A stretch of DNA of 64,000 bases. Source: Heterobilharzia americana (lineage: Eukaryota > Platyhelminthes > Trematoda > Strigeidida > Schistosomatidae). Below are positions 1 through 13,020 of this stretch, piece by piece. Position 1 is the first letter of the stretch. Each line of letters begins with the position of its first letter. A model generated the notes under the pieces. The model did no database searches and had not been told where the DNA came from. It saw only the letters and a list, made by a program, of their open reading frames with translations. Position numbers and translations under genes: made by a program. The stretch is taken from assembly GCA_944470555.2 (NCBI GenBank), contig OX104130.1, positions 43,991,491 through 44,055,490 on the forward strand, given 5' to 3'.

Positions 1-75
1 CCCATATACCAATAGAGACCAACCAATTTGGTCCAGTCAACGAAGGTTTAATACAAGCAATAACACAATATATTG
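1..75 (+). repeat. 3' tail of a Smalpha-like SINE (truncated by window start)
   Basis: This stretch matches, with substitutions, the tails at about 43880-43945 (+) and 53008-53085 (read on the minus strand). Shared blocks are the 'cccatataccaat' opening, the 'ttggtccagt' block and the 'aatacaagcaa' end. It is therefore the 3' end of a hammerhead SINE whose head lies outside the window. It is non-coding. The family assignment is by similarity inside the window and by knowledge of Smalpha retroposons. Confidence 0.7.
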
Positions 76-1870
76 TGTTTCTACCACGGTCGTCACTTTC
101 TACGTTAATTTTCTTTAACCCTTCAAAACTAGTAACTATGTTAAAATTGTCTTTAGCAGTTGGTTTCAAAAGGATTGATATGCTGCTATAGAAAGTACGA
201 TGACCTACAAGACAGTAAAATGAAATAGCCTAAATATGCTCAACTTTATGTGAAAGTACTTTAAAAATGCTGCATCAAAATGTGCCAAACTATTGGTAGG
301 TATGTTTTAAAGCAGAGCAAGAAGCTAAGTTCCGTCGCAGCTTTAGAATGTTTCACTAAAGTACTACTAACTGAAGTAAAAGTGTATAGTTTTTTAATCA
401 CACCACACAAACGTAACTGGTTTACTGTTATCATGATACGTCATAACCAGGCTGAATTCCTTTTATAATTATTAAGTTACTTTTCATTCCAATTACACCA
501 CCAGTCTTATCGAAAATGTTTACAAGTAGAGGTCACAAAAAGACCTCTCATAATGTTGAAGACTGAAATTCACGGTAGCCTCACGGTCTGTTTCACATCT
601 TTCTCAATGTGAAAATACAAACTAATAAGGCTCAACACAAGATAGAGAAAAAGTTCAGCATAAACACTTCTCTTGTCAAGTTAGATCATCAACAGGTAAT
701 AAAATTACCTTGAGAAACTGTAATATTAATAAGTGAATAGTACTTGGCAAGCACAAGATGTTGAAAACACATCAGGAAATTATCAATAATATATGGTTGA
801 AAATAGTTTTATATTTGTCTATCTGTTATGAGATATCTCTTAGTCAAAAAGCAAAATTAGTTCGATGCTATAACAGTCTAGACGACCGTTATGTACTTTT
901 CTGCACGTATAAACATATATTCCTTTGAATAAGATTTAACAGAAAGTTAAAAAGTCTTTTCCTCTGTAACCAGTTGTTAAATGCTACACAGCAAACGTGT
1001 ACTGGTTTAGTTGATACTATTTCTTCCAGGTAAGCAAGTTACTTTGGATGAAGATGCCGTAGAGATTTCCTAGGTTTGCTTGATAGGCTTATTTTATAAA
1101 ACATCTTCATTAGATGCATTATAACTGAAATATTGATTTATTGATACTAATCTCTGACAAAAATATTCTCCACATTTTAATTTCTACTTCTGTAATGTAC
1201 AAAATAATCGCTTCACCATGATCAACCATATAATTGCAGCGGTTTTCCTCTAAACAAATATATAAAATACGAGTTAGTTTACCACCTACACTATCCCTAT
1301 TTATACTTGGGACCATAAACAACGTAAGGAATAAGTAACAGGAAGAAAACATACAGTTATCACTCTAACCAAAGCTTTACAAAATGGCATGACTGCAGAC
1401 TTTTATTCATTAACTGCTGGTCAAGAATGTAACTGAGATGAATATCCACTATGCTTCTCTTTTCCAAATAATACTTTCTGATCTGAAACATCATACTTCA
1501 TTATCGGCGACTGCAATGAACTCCACAACCTTTTGTGCATTCTATTTAACGAAAATTTGGAAACCAATGTTCATTCAATCAATTTGGTTTTGAAATATTA
1601 AAAATTTTTCACAAAATCGGTGGTCATTTTCTCTTAGATATCTTTGCACAGTGTATATATTTAAGTCTTTTATTATCCATCAAATTCATTTTTTTAATGT
1701 TACTGGTGGTTCTAGATACACGTTTCTGGAACATAAAAACAAGCACTGAACCTTAGCTCAAGGCTTCATATCGATTAACCCCCTAACTCCTACATTAAAA
1801 GAGAGTGCAACACGGTATAACGTTACTTTGTCTAGAGAATAAATTACAATGGCAATTGACAACAGTCCCA
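76..1870. other. AT-rich, no recognisable feature
   Basis: Only short open frames of 77 codons or fewer occur, and none has a recognisable domain. I see no RNA gene or repeat family here. Confidence 0.5.
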
Positions 1871-1956
1871 TGCTTTAACCTTATCATTATTATTATTACT
1901 TGTCCTTTAGGTTCCTAGTGAAACCTAGGGATTCATTAGCACCTGCTTTAACCTTA
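1871..1956 (-). mobile_element. Ultra-short RTE 3'-end insertion with 13-bp TSD
   Basis: The 13-mer tgctttaacctta occurs at 1871-1883 and again at 1944-1956. Between them lie 60 bp (1884-1943) that begin with an ATT-repeat stretch and continue into sequence like the extreme 3' end of the RTE copies at 29403, 41883 and about 63003: a 'tgtccctt(t)aggttc..agtg' block, then 'tagggattca..agcac'. The element reads on the minus strand with its simple-repeat tail at the left. This is a severely 5'-truncated target-primed insertion keeping only the terminal bases. Confidence 0.85.
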
Positions 1957-4009
1957 GGCTACCAAAATTTTCCACGGAACATCTATTTCATATCTTTTCC
2001 TTTCAATTTGTTTTAATCATTTAAATATATTATATAGACGTAATACTTACTCTTACACATTCCCAAAATGTTTTCAACTTGGCGTTGATCGAGTTAACAG
2101 CAAAACAGGGAAGAAATGTCACGTCACGTGGAAGTGGAATTTCAGTGCGCAAAAACATTATATTTCTATCCCTTGGTTACTTAGCTTGAATTGCAGATTC
2201 TTGTACTGGCTGAATTAATCAACACTACCAAAATTATGCTCCCGTTTCTATCAATTCTTCATTATGGACTGGGCACTAATCTAAAGCCAGTTGGCTTTTT
2301 CCCATCGTTGCTTTGAATGCAGTTATTACTAACATCATTCAGATGCAATAATCATTTCGGCTGAAAATATTGTTCTAGGAGTGACTTTATGAAGAAGTAA
2401 ACGCGGAGAATTCCATACTGTACCATATATATAGTGCATATTACAGCCAATATCATTAAAAACTAGGTTGGTAGACTTCTGTCAGTGCCTAACAGTTATG
2501 ACTTAATACCTAGTTCCTCAACCTTCTGGTACATAATCCAGTCCTACAGCGGGCAGTCGTGAGCAGAATATCTAAGTGACAAAAGTTTTCTGACTTCAGG
2601 AATGGATGTTATGGATTTGAACCTTCAACTGAATATAAAATTCCTTAGGGTTTGGTACATGCCCCACTGAAAGGTATCAACAAGTATATGAGACAGATAA
2701 TTACTCAACAATCAGAAAAACAAAGGTAGTGATAACGGTGGAAAGGAATTTCAAAAAGGTCACTCTCACGCATACTGGAATAGACTTCACGTAGGAATAT
2801 TATCTGCTTTTGAAACCTCATAGTGTGTTTTGGATTTCTTCTTGAATTTTTCTACATGATCATCTGTGTCAAGTCCTTTGGTCCACCGAAAGTTCCTTGG
2901 ATATAAAAGAGCATTGATGAAAGGCACGTAAAAGGTTCTGCTTTCAGAAAAGCGGATATTTATATGGAATAAACACCAATTTTCTGTTATTCTCGATGTA
3001 TGACGATTGACGTTTTATATATTTCACTTCAGATTTTAACACTTCATCATGACAGCATTCCAAACAGATTTCCACACTTCAAACCATTTTGGGTAGGATT
3101 GAATAGAATGTAGTACTATTCGTTTTTCAGTTATAATTGTTAGATATCATTAGCTGTCAGTTGTGCGATTGATAATACTGATGAAAGTCAATTGATATAT
3201 TCGACGACTGTAGTAAAGCTGAGTTGACAAAGCATAAGTTAAAACGTCTGGAAACTACTTACTTCAGAACGCTAAGAAACTACCGTGAGATTCCACTTTA
3301 TTTGAGAGGTCTAACAAACTAAGCAGAAGATTCTACTGGTTGTTCACCGAGACGATTTTGAAAGAATGTTATATAATCTTGAGACTGTGCAGAAAATCTT
3401 TTGCACAGGTGGATTATCTATGAGCTAGCTCACAGTTTACAGCGACGTAAAAATCATACACTCCAATAATAAGGGCATCATTTCTCTGTTATTCTACTTT
3501 TGCCACATCTATTTTTTTCGCATAAATAAATGTGCCGAGAGGATATGCAAATACTTAGACAGGTTTATGTCATGATAAACGCACATACTATGTGCTGGTA
3601 TCCAAGTGCATAAATCAAGTTGACTGTAAAATCAGATAAACAAATACCAATAAGCTGACTGAATAATTATTTCAACAAAAGCACCACTTACCAACTAATA
3701 ATTGCAATACATCCAGTTCGAACGCTAGAAACTAATTCAATGAGAGATTTCAAAAATATTTACTACTAAATTACCCAGTTAAAAATTGATAATAAACAGC
3801 TTAGAGGGAAAATTCTAGTAACGTTTGTTCAGGATATGAATGTTTTTGGTCAGAATGCTTTATTTCTTTACCCCTAGTTACAACGCTGAGAAATCCTGGC
3901 ACCCAGAAAAAGACGGTTAAAATTCGGTCAGGACTTAGGACTAGATAACATGAAGTTGGTTACTCTCCAGTTATCAGTCAGTGTGCCTATTGCTACATGA
4001 GACCAGTCA
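1957..4009. other. AT-rich, no recognisable feature
   Basis: No open frame above about 60 codons and no match to the repeat families found elsewhere in the window. Confidence 0.5.
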
Positions 4010-4183
4010 CCGCCCGAATAGCTGAGAGGCAATGTCTCTGACTGCAGCACTGGGTGACGCGGGTTCGAGTCTCAGGCGAGACAACAGTGACCTAGACGGT
4101 GCAGATACGCCCTACTGACAAGTGCCAAAAAATACAAAACCTAGGTGCAGGAGTTCCTGCCGATTGCTCCCATCCAACTAACG
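4010..4183 (+). repeat. tRNA-derived SINE head, degenerate hammerhead subfamily
   Basis: A tRNA-like head has an A-box-like segment (tagctgagagg, 4019-4029) and a B-box (gggttcgagtctc, from 4060). It is followed by a hammerhead-like core at about 4112-4140, ctgacaagtgcc...caaaac. In the core the expected CUGANGA reads CUGACAA and GAAA reads AAAA, so ribozyme activity is unlikely. The same arrangement is on the minus strand at 58150-58322, and the two appear to be one subfamily. It is non-autonomous and would depend on a LINE such as RTE for mobilisation (inference). Confidence 0.65.
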
Positions 4184-4544
4184 TCTGTCAGAGATTAAGT
4201 TTTCCGCAACTGTCAGAGAAACACCTAAAACCTTCGTGAACTGGTTTTTTTATGATTAATCGCTGTATTTGGTTAATTTCCCTTAGAATTTCTCTCTGCT
4301 TTCATACCAGATACCCTTATAACGCATGCATAAGTAGCTCAATATTAACCTTAAAAATAACATATCCAAAATAAAGGTTATTTTTAGTATTCTTTACATT
4401 TGGTGAACATAAATAGGAGGTTTATAAACATTAATTTATATGACTGTGAGTCACTTCAAACGTTCACGATCAGGTATCCATTACAAAGTCAGCCAACAAC
4501 CGAATGTCAGTGAACTGATGTATTCAGCTAGAAAGAATATCCTG

Positions 4545-5205
4545 ACTCCTTTACAAACAACTGTAAAAATTCAAGTGAATATAGATAAGACAGAGATGAT
4601 GAAGATACCCAACCGGCGCCACCACCACTAACAACAACGACAAGCTCCAATCACCATCAAGGGGGAAACTTAAAGGAAGTAGTCTGTTTTACCTACTTAG
4701 GCAACATCATCGTTCCAAATACAGGCGGCGCCACAGATGAGGATGTCAAAAGCAGGATCGGAAACACAGCAAGACAAGCTCTCACTAATCTGAAATGAGT
4801 GTGGAGATCTACTGCACTGCACTCAGCATAAAGCGTGAACAACATCCGGATTTTCAACATTAATTCAGTCAATTCAGAGCTGCTATTTGGTTAAGAAACT
4901 TGGCGTGTCACGTAAAGCATTTCCAACAAACTACAGACATTCATCAACAGCCGCCGCCTACGCTCACTCGATACTGAAGATCAGATGGACAGAATAATAA
5001 CAATAAGCAACAAGGAACTGTGGCCTGACGACGAACCAATTAAGAACCTATCACCCTAAAAATATGCAGAATGAAGTGGAGATGGATCGGGCATACACTG
5101 TGAAGGCCGATTGGGGCATCACGCACCAGTCCCTCGAGTGGAATCCAAACGGGAAACGATGTGTTGGGTGTCCGAGGGTGACATGGAGATCATGTTTCCA
5201 CTTCA
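4545..5205 (+). pseudogene. RTE-clade (SR2-like) RT C-terminal remnant
   Basis: Plus-strand fragments reproduce the ordered motifs of the RTE RT 3' portion. There is a VNIDKTEMMKIPN segment at about 4575-4612, then the 'SLKEVV..TYLG' connector and the A/T-D-E-D-V-K block near 4730-4760. After these come the 'NNIRIFN' equivalent near 4840 and a degraded RW.WIGH..R region near 5070-5100. Last is the GKRCVGCPRVTWRSC-like end near 5150-5190. Several frameshifts and stops break it. Motif spacing matches the longer copy at 29403-30190. It is 5'-truncated and also lacks the 3' simple-repeat tail. Confidence 0.85.
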
Positions 5206-8200
5206 TTGTCTATTTGCTACTGAATCACTTCTAAATATATACTTATATTCCTATTTTTCGTTTTAAGTCTTTGTTACCAAGCTTTCTAGATCCCTATTTG
5301 GAAGAATGAAGGTTTCTTTATATCCTTTGCACCATATACAGTGATTATTCCACAAACATGATTTAGCATTTTAATGAACATATTCGATGAAGTGCTTTTG
5401 AAAGAGAAAATACACGGCAGAGTTTTCTCCGCCTAAGAGATTTTGTTTTTGAATTTAATCTTGTTTTCCTATACAAAAATACGGCTACTTGAAGTTGTAT
5501 TTCGTCGTTCTAACGTTGGCTTCAAACTATCTACTTGGTGAATATCACTGTATTTAGCACCGCTGTGATACCATACTATGGCAATGAAATGATTTGATAA
5601 ACCAACCAATATGAACTCTTGAAAGTAGTATTCATCACGGACTGACATTCACAATGAAAGTTACTGCAAAATATGCCTTGTTTAGAAATACCTACTTGAG
5701 AAATAATTTAGTACTAATCTTCAGAAACGAATATTGTAAAATTGCAAATTAGAGCTCATTCGGCTGAATGATTTTTATGAACGGCTCTGGCAGTTTCAAC
5801 CAAATGCATTTTCTCTTTTAAGCACGTTTTAGGCTTAATTTTGAAGGAGAGACACATGAATTTAAGAGTTAAGATTTGTTAAACCAGTAGGATTTCCAAC
5901 CTTTCTCCTTAAAATCATCTTTCCTCATTCACAAAAGGTTTCAAAACACTTTTTATTGCATTTTATAGCTTCCTTAAAGTCTTTGGATACAAAAAGACTA
6001 TCGGAGGATCCATAGGTGAATAATCGACGAAATAAAATGGGCTAATCTTAGTGAGATAAATTCAACTCAATTTCAAAGGCTTCCAAGTATAACTTGTTAT
6101 GCAGTAATCGCGTTAAACAACTATGTGCATCATACAAGTTGCCTAACTGATAGTATAGCTTTGTTCACAAACAGTCGACAGTTAGTCATAGAGTCCAATG
6201 AACTATAGTTTTAGAGAGGAGCAATTTACTTGTAAATATTCGGACCCTAACTGAAATAGGCTCTTTTTCCTTTATGCTTTGTTAATACTACAAAGTTCAA
6301 CTTAAGGTAAAAGATTTGTCACTAAGATAACAACAAGACAAGATACAGCCACAATGTTATAAGCATGAACAAGAATCATTTTCATACTGAGTCAAAACAC
6401 TGAAGAATGCAATAATTTAAAAGCGTGTAAAGTCAGGTAATTACCAGCTCAGCTAGTGTGTCATTTTCATTGACGAATCTAAATGACACCTTTTCAACAC
6501 ATATTCCTTCTATATGAGCAAGCTTTAATAAAATTCCCGTCTGTTTAACAAATCAAAACAAGATTTTTTGGAAGTTTCGATGTGCATGCCACAGCTTCTC
6601 CAACATTTTCTCTTTTTCTTCTTTTGTTCTGATGTCGCTTTTTGTGAATGAGGGATGAAAATCAGGACATGAATAGAATAATTAGGGTGTGCCGTACGCC
6701 CCCTCCTACAAACACCCAAGCAATCTTTTGCCGACATTTTCTATACATAACAATAATACAAGCATTTTCCTCATTGTTTATAAAGCATTTACAAAGAAAC
6801 TAGTTTTTGTACCTCACTGTTTTGCACACTATTGACATTCTAATTGCTAGAGTAATCATAAAGTCATTCAGTGTTCAAGCTTGATCATCAGAGTTGTTTT
6901 TGTTTTATTTCGATAAGTTTTTCACCGACTAGTGATGACCGAATATAGTTAATAGAAATACATTTCAGGGCAGAGACGCAAAAGGTACAGCCAAACATCT
7001 TTGTGCATTAGGTAGTATTTTGTTCACCGAAATATCCTTGGTAACTAAAAGCAACTTTTCAGTTACTTGTCAGATGACACATTTTTTTGACCGAGATGAT
7101 GATAGTTTCATTTTGATTGCCTTGTCATTAGACAGTAACTAATGTTACAATGCGGTTATTAGTGCTGACAAAAGTTATTTATAAGTTAGAAACATTTAGC
7201 TAATTAAAATGTCACTTTCGGAGGGTGGTACTCGATGGTCAGCAGGATAGGATGAATTAAGATTCCACAATTCTAAGCCATCACCGATCGCGATACCCAT
7301 AACTGGTAGATGATAGGGGACACACATTTTAAAATAAATCTTTCTGGACCTCTCCACATATCGTGAAGAGGCAAGCAGGAAGTTTTTGAAAGGACTTACC
7401 AGTATATCAGTTAAGATGCCTCTCAAGACTCATCAACCAAATTCGTAGCTCTTCAGGCGTCAGGGACTAATCACAGCCTGTTATATCTACTTACACTTTC
7501 ATAATGCCTTCCACTTCATTAAATTGCTTGCCGCATACCTGTAATTATGAAGGCGTGGATAAAAACTACAATATTTGGTATCTTAGAGAAGTTAATATCC
7601 TTTCCGCAATGAGAGCTTAGTTAGATACTTTCTTAGATAACAGGATATATGTAAGTTGCAAAATGAGTCTCCTTAAGTATCATTTAAGTGACTGAATGTT
7701 CGTTTTATTTAAAAATCAATGCTGACTGCCTTCAGTGATCAAAATCATGAGATAGTATAGCACAGCATTCTGTAAATCACCATATTAGCTGGATTTGATC
7801 ACTGGTATAAAAGAACTCAACAACGAGAAACTGTTTTCATTTTTTACTTTTATATCTGCCTTTATTTTGTAAAACTCAATAACAGAAAAAAATTAACTTT
7901 AGGTACTTTTCTCCACTCCAGTTTTCTAAAGGATCAAAATATAGCCTACAGTATACCATGACCATAAATTTTCATGTTACTACATGAAAGCTTAGCGAAA
8001 ACTGAATGATTATCCTGACATTCAGACAAAATGCTTTCCTGCTTCAAAACATCCATTATAATGTAACACATAGGCTAATTAAAAAACAACACTCTCCTTT
8101 ATAACTTCCTCCCCACGTTCCACAGTTTATCAATAATAATCATTTAAGTAGAGGAATAAACGAATTATAACAAGACACTTAAGCGAATAATATTATAGTT

Positions 8201-9299
8201 ACTTAGACTTTCTCATGCGTTCCAGTTAGTATATTTATGCTACCTTTTCGCCAACCTTAAAGTGGAGGTATCAGAATTGAAGTATTTTTTACCAGATTCT
8301 TGAAATGCTTTTGCTTTTCCTAATATCCAAAACACTCCTGGTTCACCTGTGACAAATGGTATGAAAATATGAGATATTTCAAAATGACAAAACTGGACGT
8401 TGAAGAGTTTAAAGTAGGTAGGCAGGCAATCGGTTGGTCTGAAGATAAACAATTAAACAGGCGTTTTACCATTAGTTTAATGCTGAATATGCTCACAAAT
8501 ACAGTGTAATAATAATAACCTTATCTGCCTTAAGCATTACTTAGATTCTACGACTTCAGACATAAGACTGCATTGTTCAACACGGAACGCAGATTCATCA
8601 GTGACCCGAAAGTGAAACCTTAACTTCTGGATGGTAGTTTGTGACCAGTTTGACCATGATAGTTTTTCAGTCTTCATTTGTCTCCAGAAACCAATAGTTT
8701 TTAATTATGCTTCTGACGGTCACGCCTTTTAACACGTTGTAGTAATAGTTTGCTTTGCTCTTGAATGATCCATCAAAAGTCAGGAAGGTTTTAGACCTGG
8801 AAGTCTTAGTATGAATACAAAAATATGCGTTGCACGTTACCCGATAAACTTGATATTTTCTTTTGATGCCACAAGTGAGCCTCACACAAGTGGAATACAG
8901 GTACGGATACCTTAATTTCTTACGATTACTATCGTAAACCCTAAATAAATACGGGAGATTTTTCAGTCAGAGTTGCTTCGGGTTTTCGAAGAATTGAGAA
9001 AGAGGTAGTTAAAGACAGGTAAGCGAGACTTCTATCTCCCTTATTATATTATCCATTCTCTTGTAATCTGTCCCACGAATGAGTTCAATGCGTGTTACTG
9101 TAGTACACCTCGAAAAAGCTTTGGGAAAAGAGAGTGTTGTAGTTTATTTTTATATTTAAACTTATGAAGTCACAAACTTTGGTAGAACTCTTGACAGACC
9201 TCAGTCATTTAATTTATGCAATCACTGGTAGTAAGTCGCTTTGAGGACAGTTTTTAAGGTGAACCCTTAAAGTCAGTGACCAACAGTTTTCAGCTATAC
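5206..9299. other. AT-rich, no recognisable feature
   Basis: Short frames occur, for example a 70-codon minus frame at 6525-6737, 76 codons at 7196-7426 and 72 codons at 8667-8885. None shows a domain I recognise. They may be chance frames or unrecognised old repeat sequence. Confidence 0.5.
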
Positions 9300-10150
9300 A
9301 AAATGTCTTTGGATAATACTATGATTATCAATGTTACTTGAATCTTATTCTTCAGGTACTTAATAGCTGCCATTCAGCTGTTCGTTTCACTCTTGAGGTA
9401 GAAAATGGATTGCAGATCAACTTTCCTGATGTAGAATTAACAAGAATGGCTCATAGAATGTTGAGAAGATCAATTTACAAAAAATCAATGTGAAATGGTC
9501 AACTAACGAACTTTCATTGCTGAGTTTCCATTATTCCCAAGCGAAATCCAGCCTTATATTTTGCCATTTGCATTGGATAAATCTACAGTTACAATGTACT
9601 GGAAGAGGAAATTTCTGTCCAAAGAAACATTTTGACTGAAATGGGTTCCCACCTTACTTCGTTGACAAAAATATAAAACCGAAACCACACACAGAGGACC
9701 CTATAACCGTGAAGAAAGAGATTCTCTACTTGGATCTATATTTCAAAGGTGACTGGATCTCTGACCTCATAAACAGAAGGATGTCAAACTCTCTAAAAGT
9801 AATACTGTTCGCATCAGAGCTGAGACTAGTACCATCCTATCCACTTTCGCATCTGACAAGTTTTACGTGTTTATATTAGTTCATCAACTCTTGTTGCTCC
9901 AGTTATCTACATAATTCCATGTGACTGCCATCTAATAAGTTTTAGGAGCACTAGCACCTGTAGTCACGATGAGGTAACACTAGATCGGTAAGAAGTGCTA
10001 TAATTAAACAAGTCACGGACAAGTGTCACTCTGTCTCAAGAACCTCCTCATTCAAATTTGTTCATGTAGTGGAAAGAAACCTTCCAGAGGCTTATATAAC
10101 GAAATGTTCAGGGGAATTTTGTTTCTATTTTCTAAACACACTAGGATTAC
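9300..10150 (+). pseudogene. Degraded Penelope-like element remnant (RT C-terminus/linker)
   Basis: The plus strand, with frameshifts, encodes segments like the end of a PLE reverse transcriptase: 'LNSCHSAVRFTLEVENG..FPDVELTR' near 9358-9455 (family form: strings around FLDVLLTRR), then an 'S.YKK' equivalent of the SVYRK motif. Near 9750-9800 comes 'DWISDLINRRMS', resembling the GD.ISD.I.RR linker before the GIY-YIG domain. Stops interrupt all of it. PLE proteins combine an RT with a C-terminal GIY-YIG nuclease. The assignment rests on motif order read by eye. Confidence 0.5.
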
Positions 10151-11086
10151 AGTTCAGTCCACTCTTATAACGATAAATAGTTGAAAATCTAGCATGTGAG
10201 AATTACTGGATTTTACTTCAATTAGTGGGTTAAGTGGGGATGAAATCCGTTCACACTCCGCAGAGAAACGACAACACTGCTAAATAATGAAGTATAATGC
10301 TTGCATGGCAACTGCATTTCTGAATACAGATACCAGTAATACAGACTGAAACATCATTTGCGAGCAAATATGCAATTGCGGCTAAATGTCTAATCGGATG
10401 AGGTATGATTCTTAAAAACTGGTAAAGCTTAAATTATCATCACTCACAGCTGTTAAAGCTATACATTTTGGTTGATAAGTTGCTTAAAGGTTTTAAAGGC
10501 CACCCTAGCAACTGCTGAAATGACCAATCAGGCTTCGCTATTTTGCCTGGGAAAGTACTTTCCCATAAAGTAAAGGAATATAATTGGGTATCCTATCAGT
10601 TGCTAGGATGGACTTTAAAGTCACCCAATTTTTTACAATTTCCTCCTGAATAGTATTCACTGCTGTTACATGTAAGTTAACCTGTGCTTATCTGAATATC
10701 CAAATGTATGGAGAGATATATTCTAACAGAAATTTGTTGAAATGACCTCAGTAAATTATTTTCAGCCTTGAAAAATTCACAGTAACATTTTCCGACGAAC
10801 GTTTATTATCCACCAAAATTATTCATGATAGTCATTTAAGGCAACTGGTCCCTTTAATAAATTTAAACAGCGTAATGAGAAGACGAAGATTATCTGAAAC
10901 ATGTGATGTATTAGCGATATACATTTCGAACATTCTGATCATACATGGACTTGTCGAACTATTTATATAAAAATTTAAAACAAAATTCAATGAAGTTAAC
11001 AGGAAACATAGGAATAGGAAGGGAGAGAAAAAGAAAAAAACCTTACTGTTGGTATGAAAATTAAAATCAATACTACCAAGGTAGAT
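10151..11086. other. No recognisable feature
   Basis: AT-rich sequence between two oppositely oriented PLE remnants. Part may be further decayed PLE sequence, but I cannot support it. Confidence 0.4.
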
Positions 11087-11700
11087 TCAACGTGAGTACG
11101 AATTGTTTTGTATATATAAAGGCGGTTTAAATTTACGGATGACAAGAGCTTCAATAAATTTAAGCACTCGGCTCTGACCACTTTTATGTAATACTTTAAA
11201 GGCTGTTTTCATATCTATCCTATGGTTAGTTTCTAGTATATGTTTAGCGATAGACGAAGATGGACGTTTGTCACCTGCACTTATAGGATCTGTTGAGATC
11301 ATTTGTTTTGTAGCCACTTAGGTACATGTTCAACCTCCCTTAACTGCATATCACGATTACTCCTCCCCATATGTGTCCACATATACATGTAAATTGATAA
11401 ACTTTACGTATAGGATGAAATTAAAATGTTACTTGAGGCAGCCTTACGTAAAATTTTAGAAAGGTCATAACTGCAACTGAATAAAGTAACCATATCGTTA
11501 GCGTCTTCGTCTTTTAGTAAGTTTCTAGTCGACTAATGAAACTGCATTTATGAATTTCATCGGAATCAACAGTTCTTATAAACGCCTTGTCACCTGTAAT
11601 CGTGTTATTTGTGAATTCATGGAATTCCCTGTCAGTTAAATAGATCAATAAACAATCTGTCGCTATGATTAGAAACTAGTTGACAATGTTGGTCTGAAAA
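11087..11700 (-). pseudogene. Penelope-like element, GIY-YIG nuclease remnant
   Basis: A minus-strand frame of 76 codons (11317-11087) carries SSIAKHILETNHRIDMKTAF and, further on, RVLKFIEALVIRKFKP, the conserved C-terminal end of PLE GIY-YIG domains. Just upstream on the minus strand (about 11400-11330, shifted frame) a CTCGHIYVGRSNR-like segment corresponds to the GIY-YIG signature (family form CTCG..YIGRT.R). The nuclease nicks DNA for retrotransposition in intact elements. This copy is frameshifted and its RT portion upstream is not convincingly readable. Confidence 0.75.
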
Positions 11701-12712
11701 TTCTACCTCATCCTATGTATTTGGCTTCAGTTACGAAGATATCACAATGGTTAATCGCAACAAATCTGTGTTGCAAACATCCAAATTGTATCAGTCAAAC
11801 GATTCGAAAACTGACATTTTCACTTTCAAACAACAATGCATGTATGATGCGACTTGTGCGCGAATTCTCATTTGATCTACTCTATTCTGACAGTCCGATT
11901 TCGTCAACTAGGAAAGTTCTCGATGAAATCCATGCATTTACTAGATTCAAGGAATGTAAAGAGTGAAATCAGGATACTTTCTGAAACTGCTTACCTCGAG
12001 TAAAAGGCTCTTCAAAGATTATTGTGTTTCCCCTCATGCACAAAATATTAAATAACTACACAGTATTCATAAGCCTATTTACTGAAGCTATTCGATAATA
12101 ATAAGAATACCTATGCGCTACCAATTCTATGAAGCATATGAAACCAAGTAACTGCTGTCCGATAATCACAGCTGAAATGAAATATTCGTAAAAATCCCCC
12201 TGTTGTCATACTTTGCTCTTAACAACAAATTCACTCTCAATAAAAGGTTTTGAAGGGCATGGTACACAGTCGCGATTTCGTGGCAGACACGGAGATACAT
12301 TTTGAAATTTGTCCATATGAACGTGATTATTTAATTAGCACTGGTTTTCAATGCACACCTTAATTTGGACCGAAACTACCAAAGCTGAGTAGTCAGTTTT
12401 TTACTGACATCCTTACAATTATAGCTAGTTGTTTATTCCTAAAAAGACTTTAATATTTAGATGAAAAGTTTGTATATTATGGGGTGCAATGATGCATCAT
12501 AGGAAAACTTTTAATGAAAAGTTTACATACCATGATGAGCTTTTATTTTGGTAAGATATAGAGTGAAATATTCTGAAAGTATTCCAACTCAGTGTAATCA
12601 CGGGCAGTAAATTTGCTCGAAATATTATCGAAATAAAAACCTATCACATTGTGTAAACTTTTCATGAGAAATGTTTTGGATTTAGATTTTTTTTGTAAGC
12701 CTCATCTGCTAC
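11701..12712. other. No recognisable feature
   Basis: Possibly more decayed PLE at the left edge. There are short frames only, such as 83 codons at 11715-11966 on the plus strand, without recognisable motifs. Confidence 0.4.
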
Positions 12713-12985
12713 GATTTATTGATATGCCTGTAATTCTCCGTTGTCTTACTGGATCGAATTGTTCGACTTCGATTGGCATATGGGCTTCTATGCAGATGCC
12801 TCGATACTGCCTGAATATTTATTATGATAATTTATTTGGTTGTGGTTAACAAAAAAATTCAAGTAAATTATCATAATAAATGTTCAGGCAGTATCGAGGC
12901 ATCTGCATAGAAGCCTATAGGCCAATCGAAGTCGAACAATTCGACCCAATAAGACAACGGAGAATACTAAGCAGATCAACAAATA
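12713..12985. repeat. Inverted pair of Smalpha-like SINE tails (21-nt loop)
   Basis: The left arm at about 12713-12838 is the reverse complement of the right arm at about 12860-12985, with scattered mismatches. Pairing anchors are 12738 with 12960 and 12838 with 12860. Both arms are SINE tail sequence (ggcagtatcgaggcat, then agaagcc, as at about 43860). They face outward from a 21-nt centre that includes a run of seven A. The mismatches argue against a simple sequencing foldback artefact. Confidence 0.85.
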
Positions 12986-13020
12986 GTAATAACTAAAACC
13001 CGTTGTACAAGAGGTGGCTA

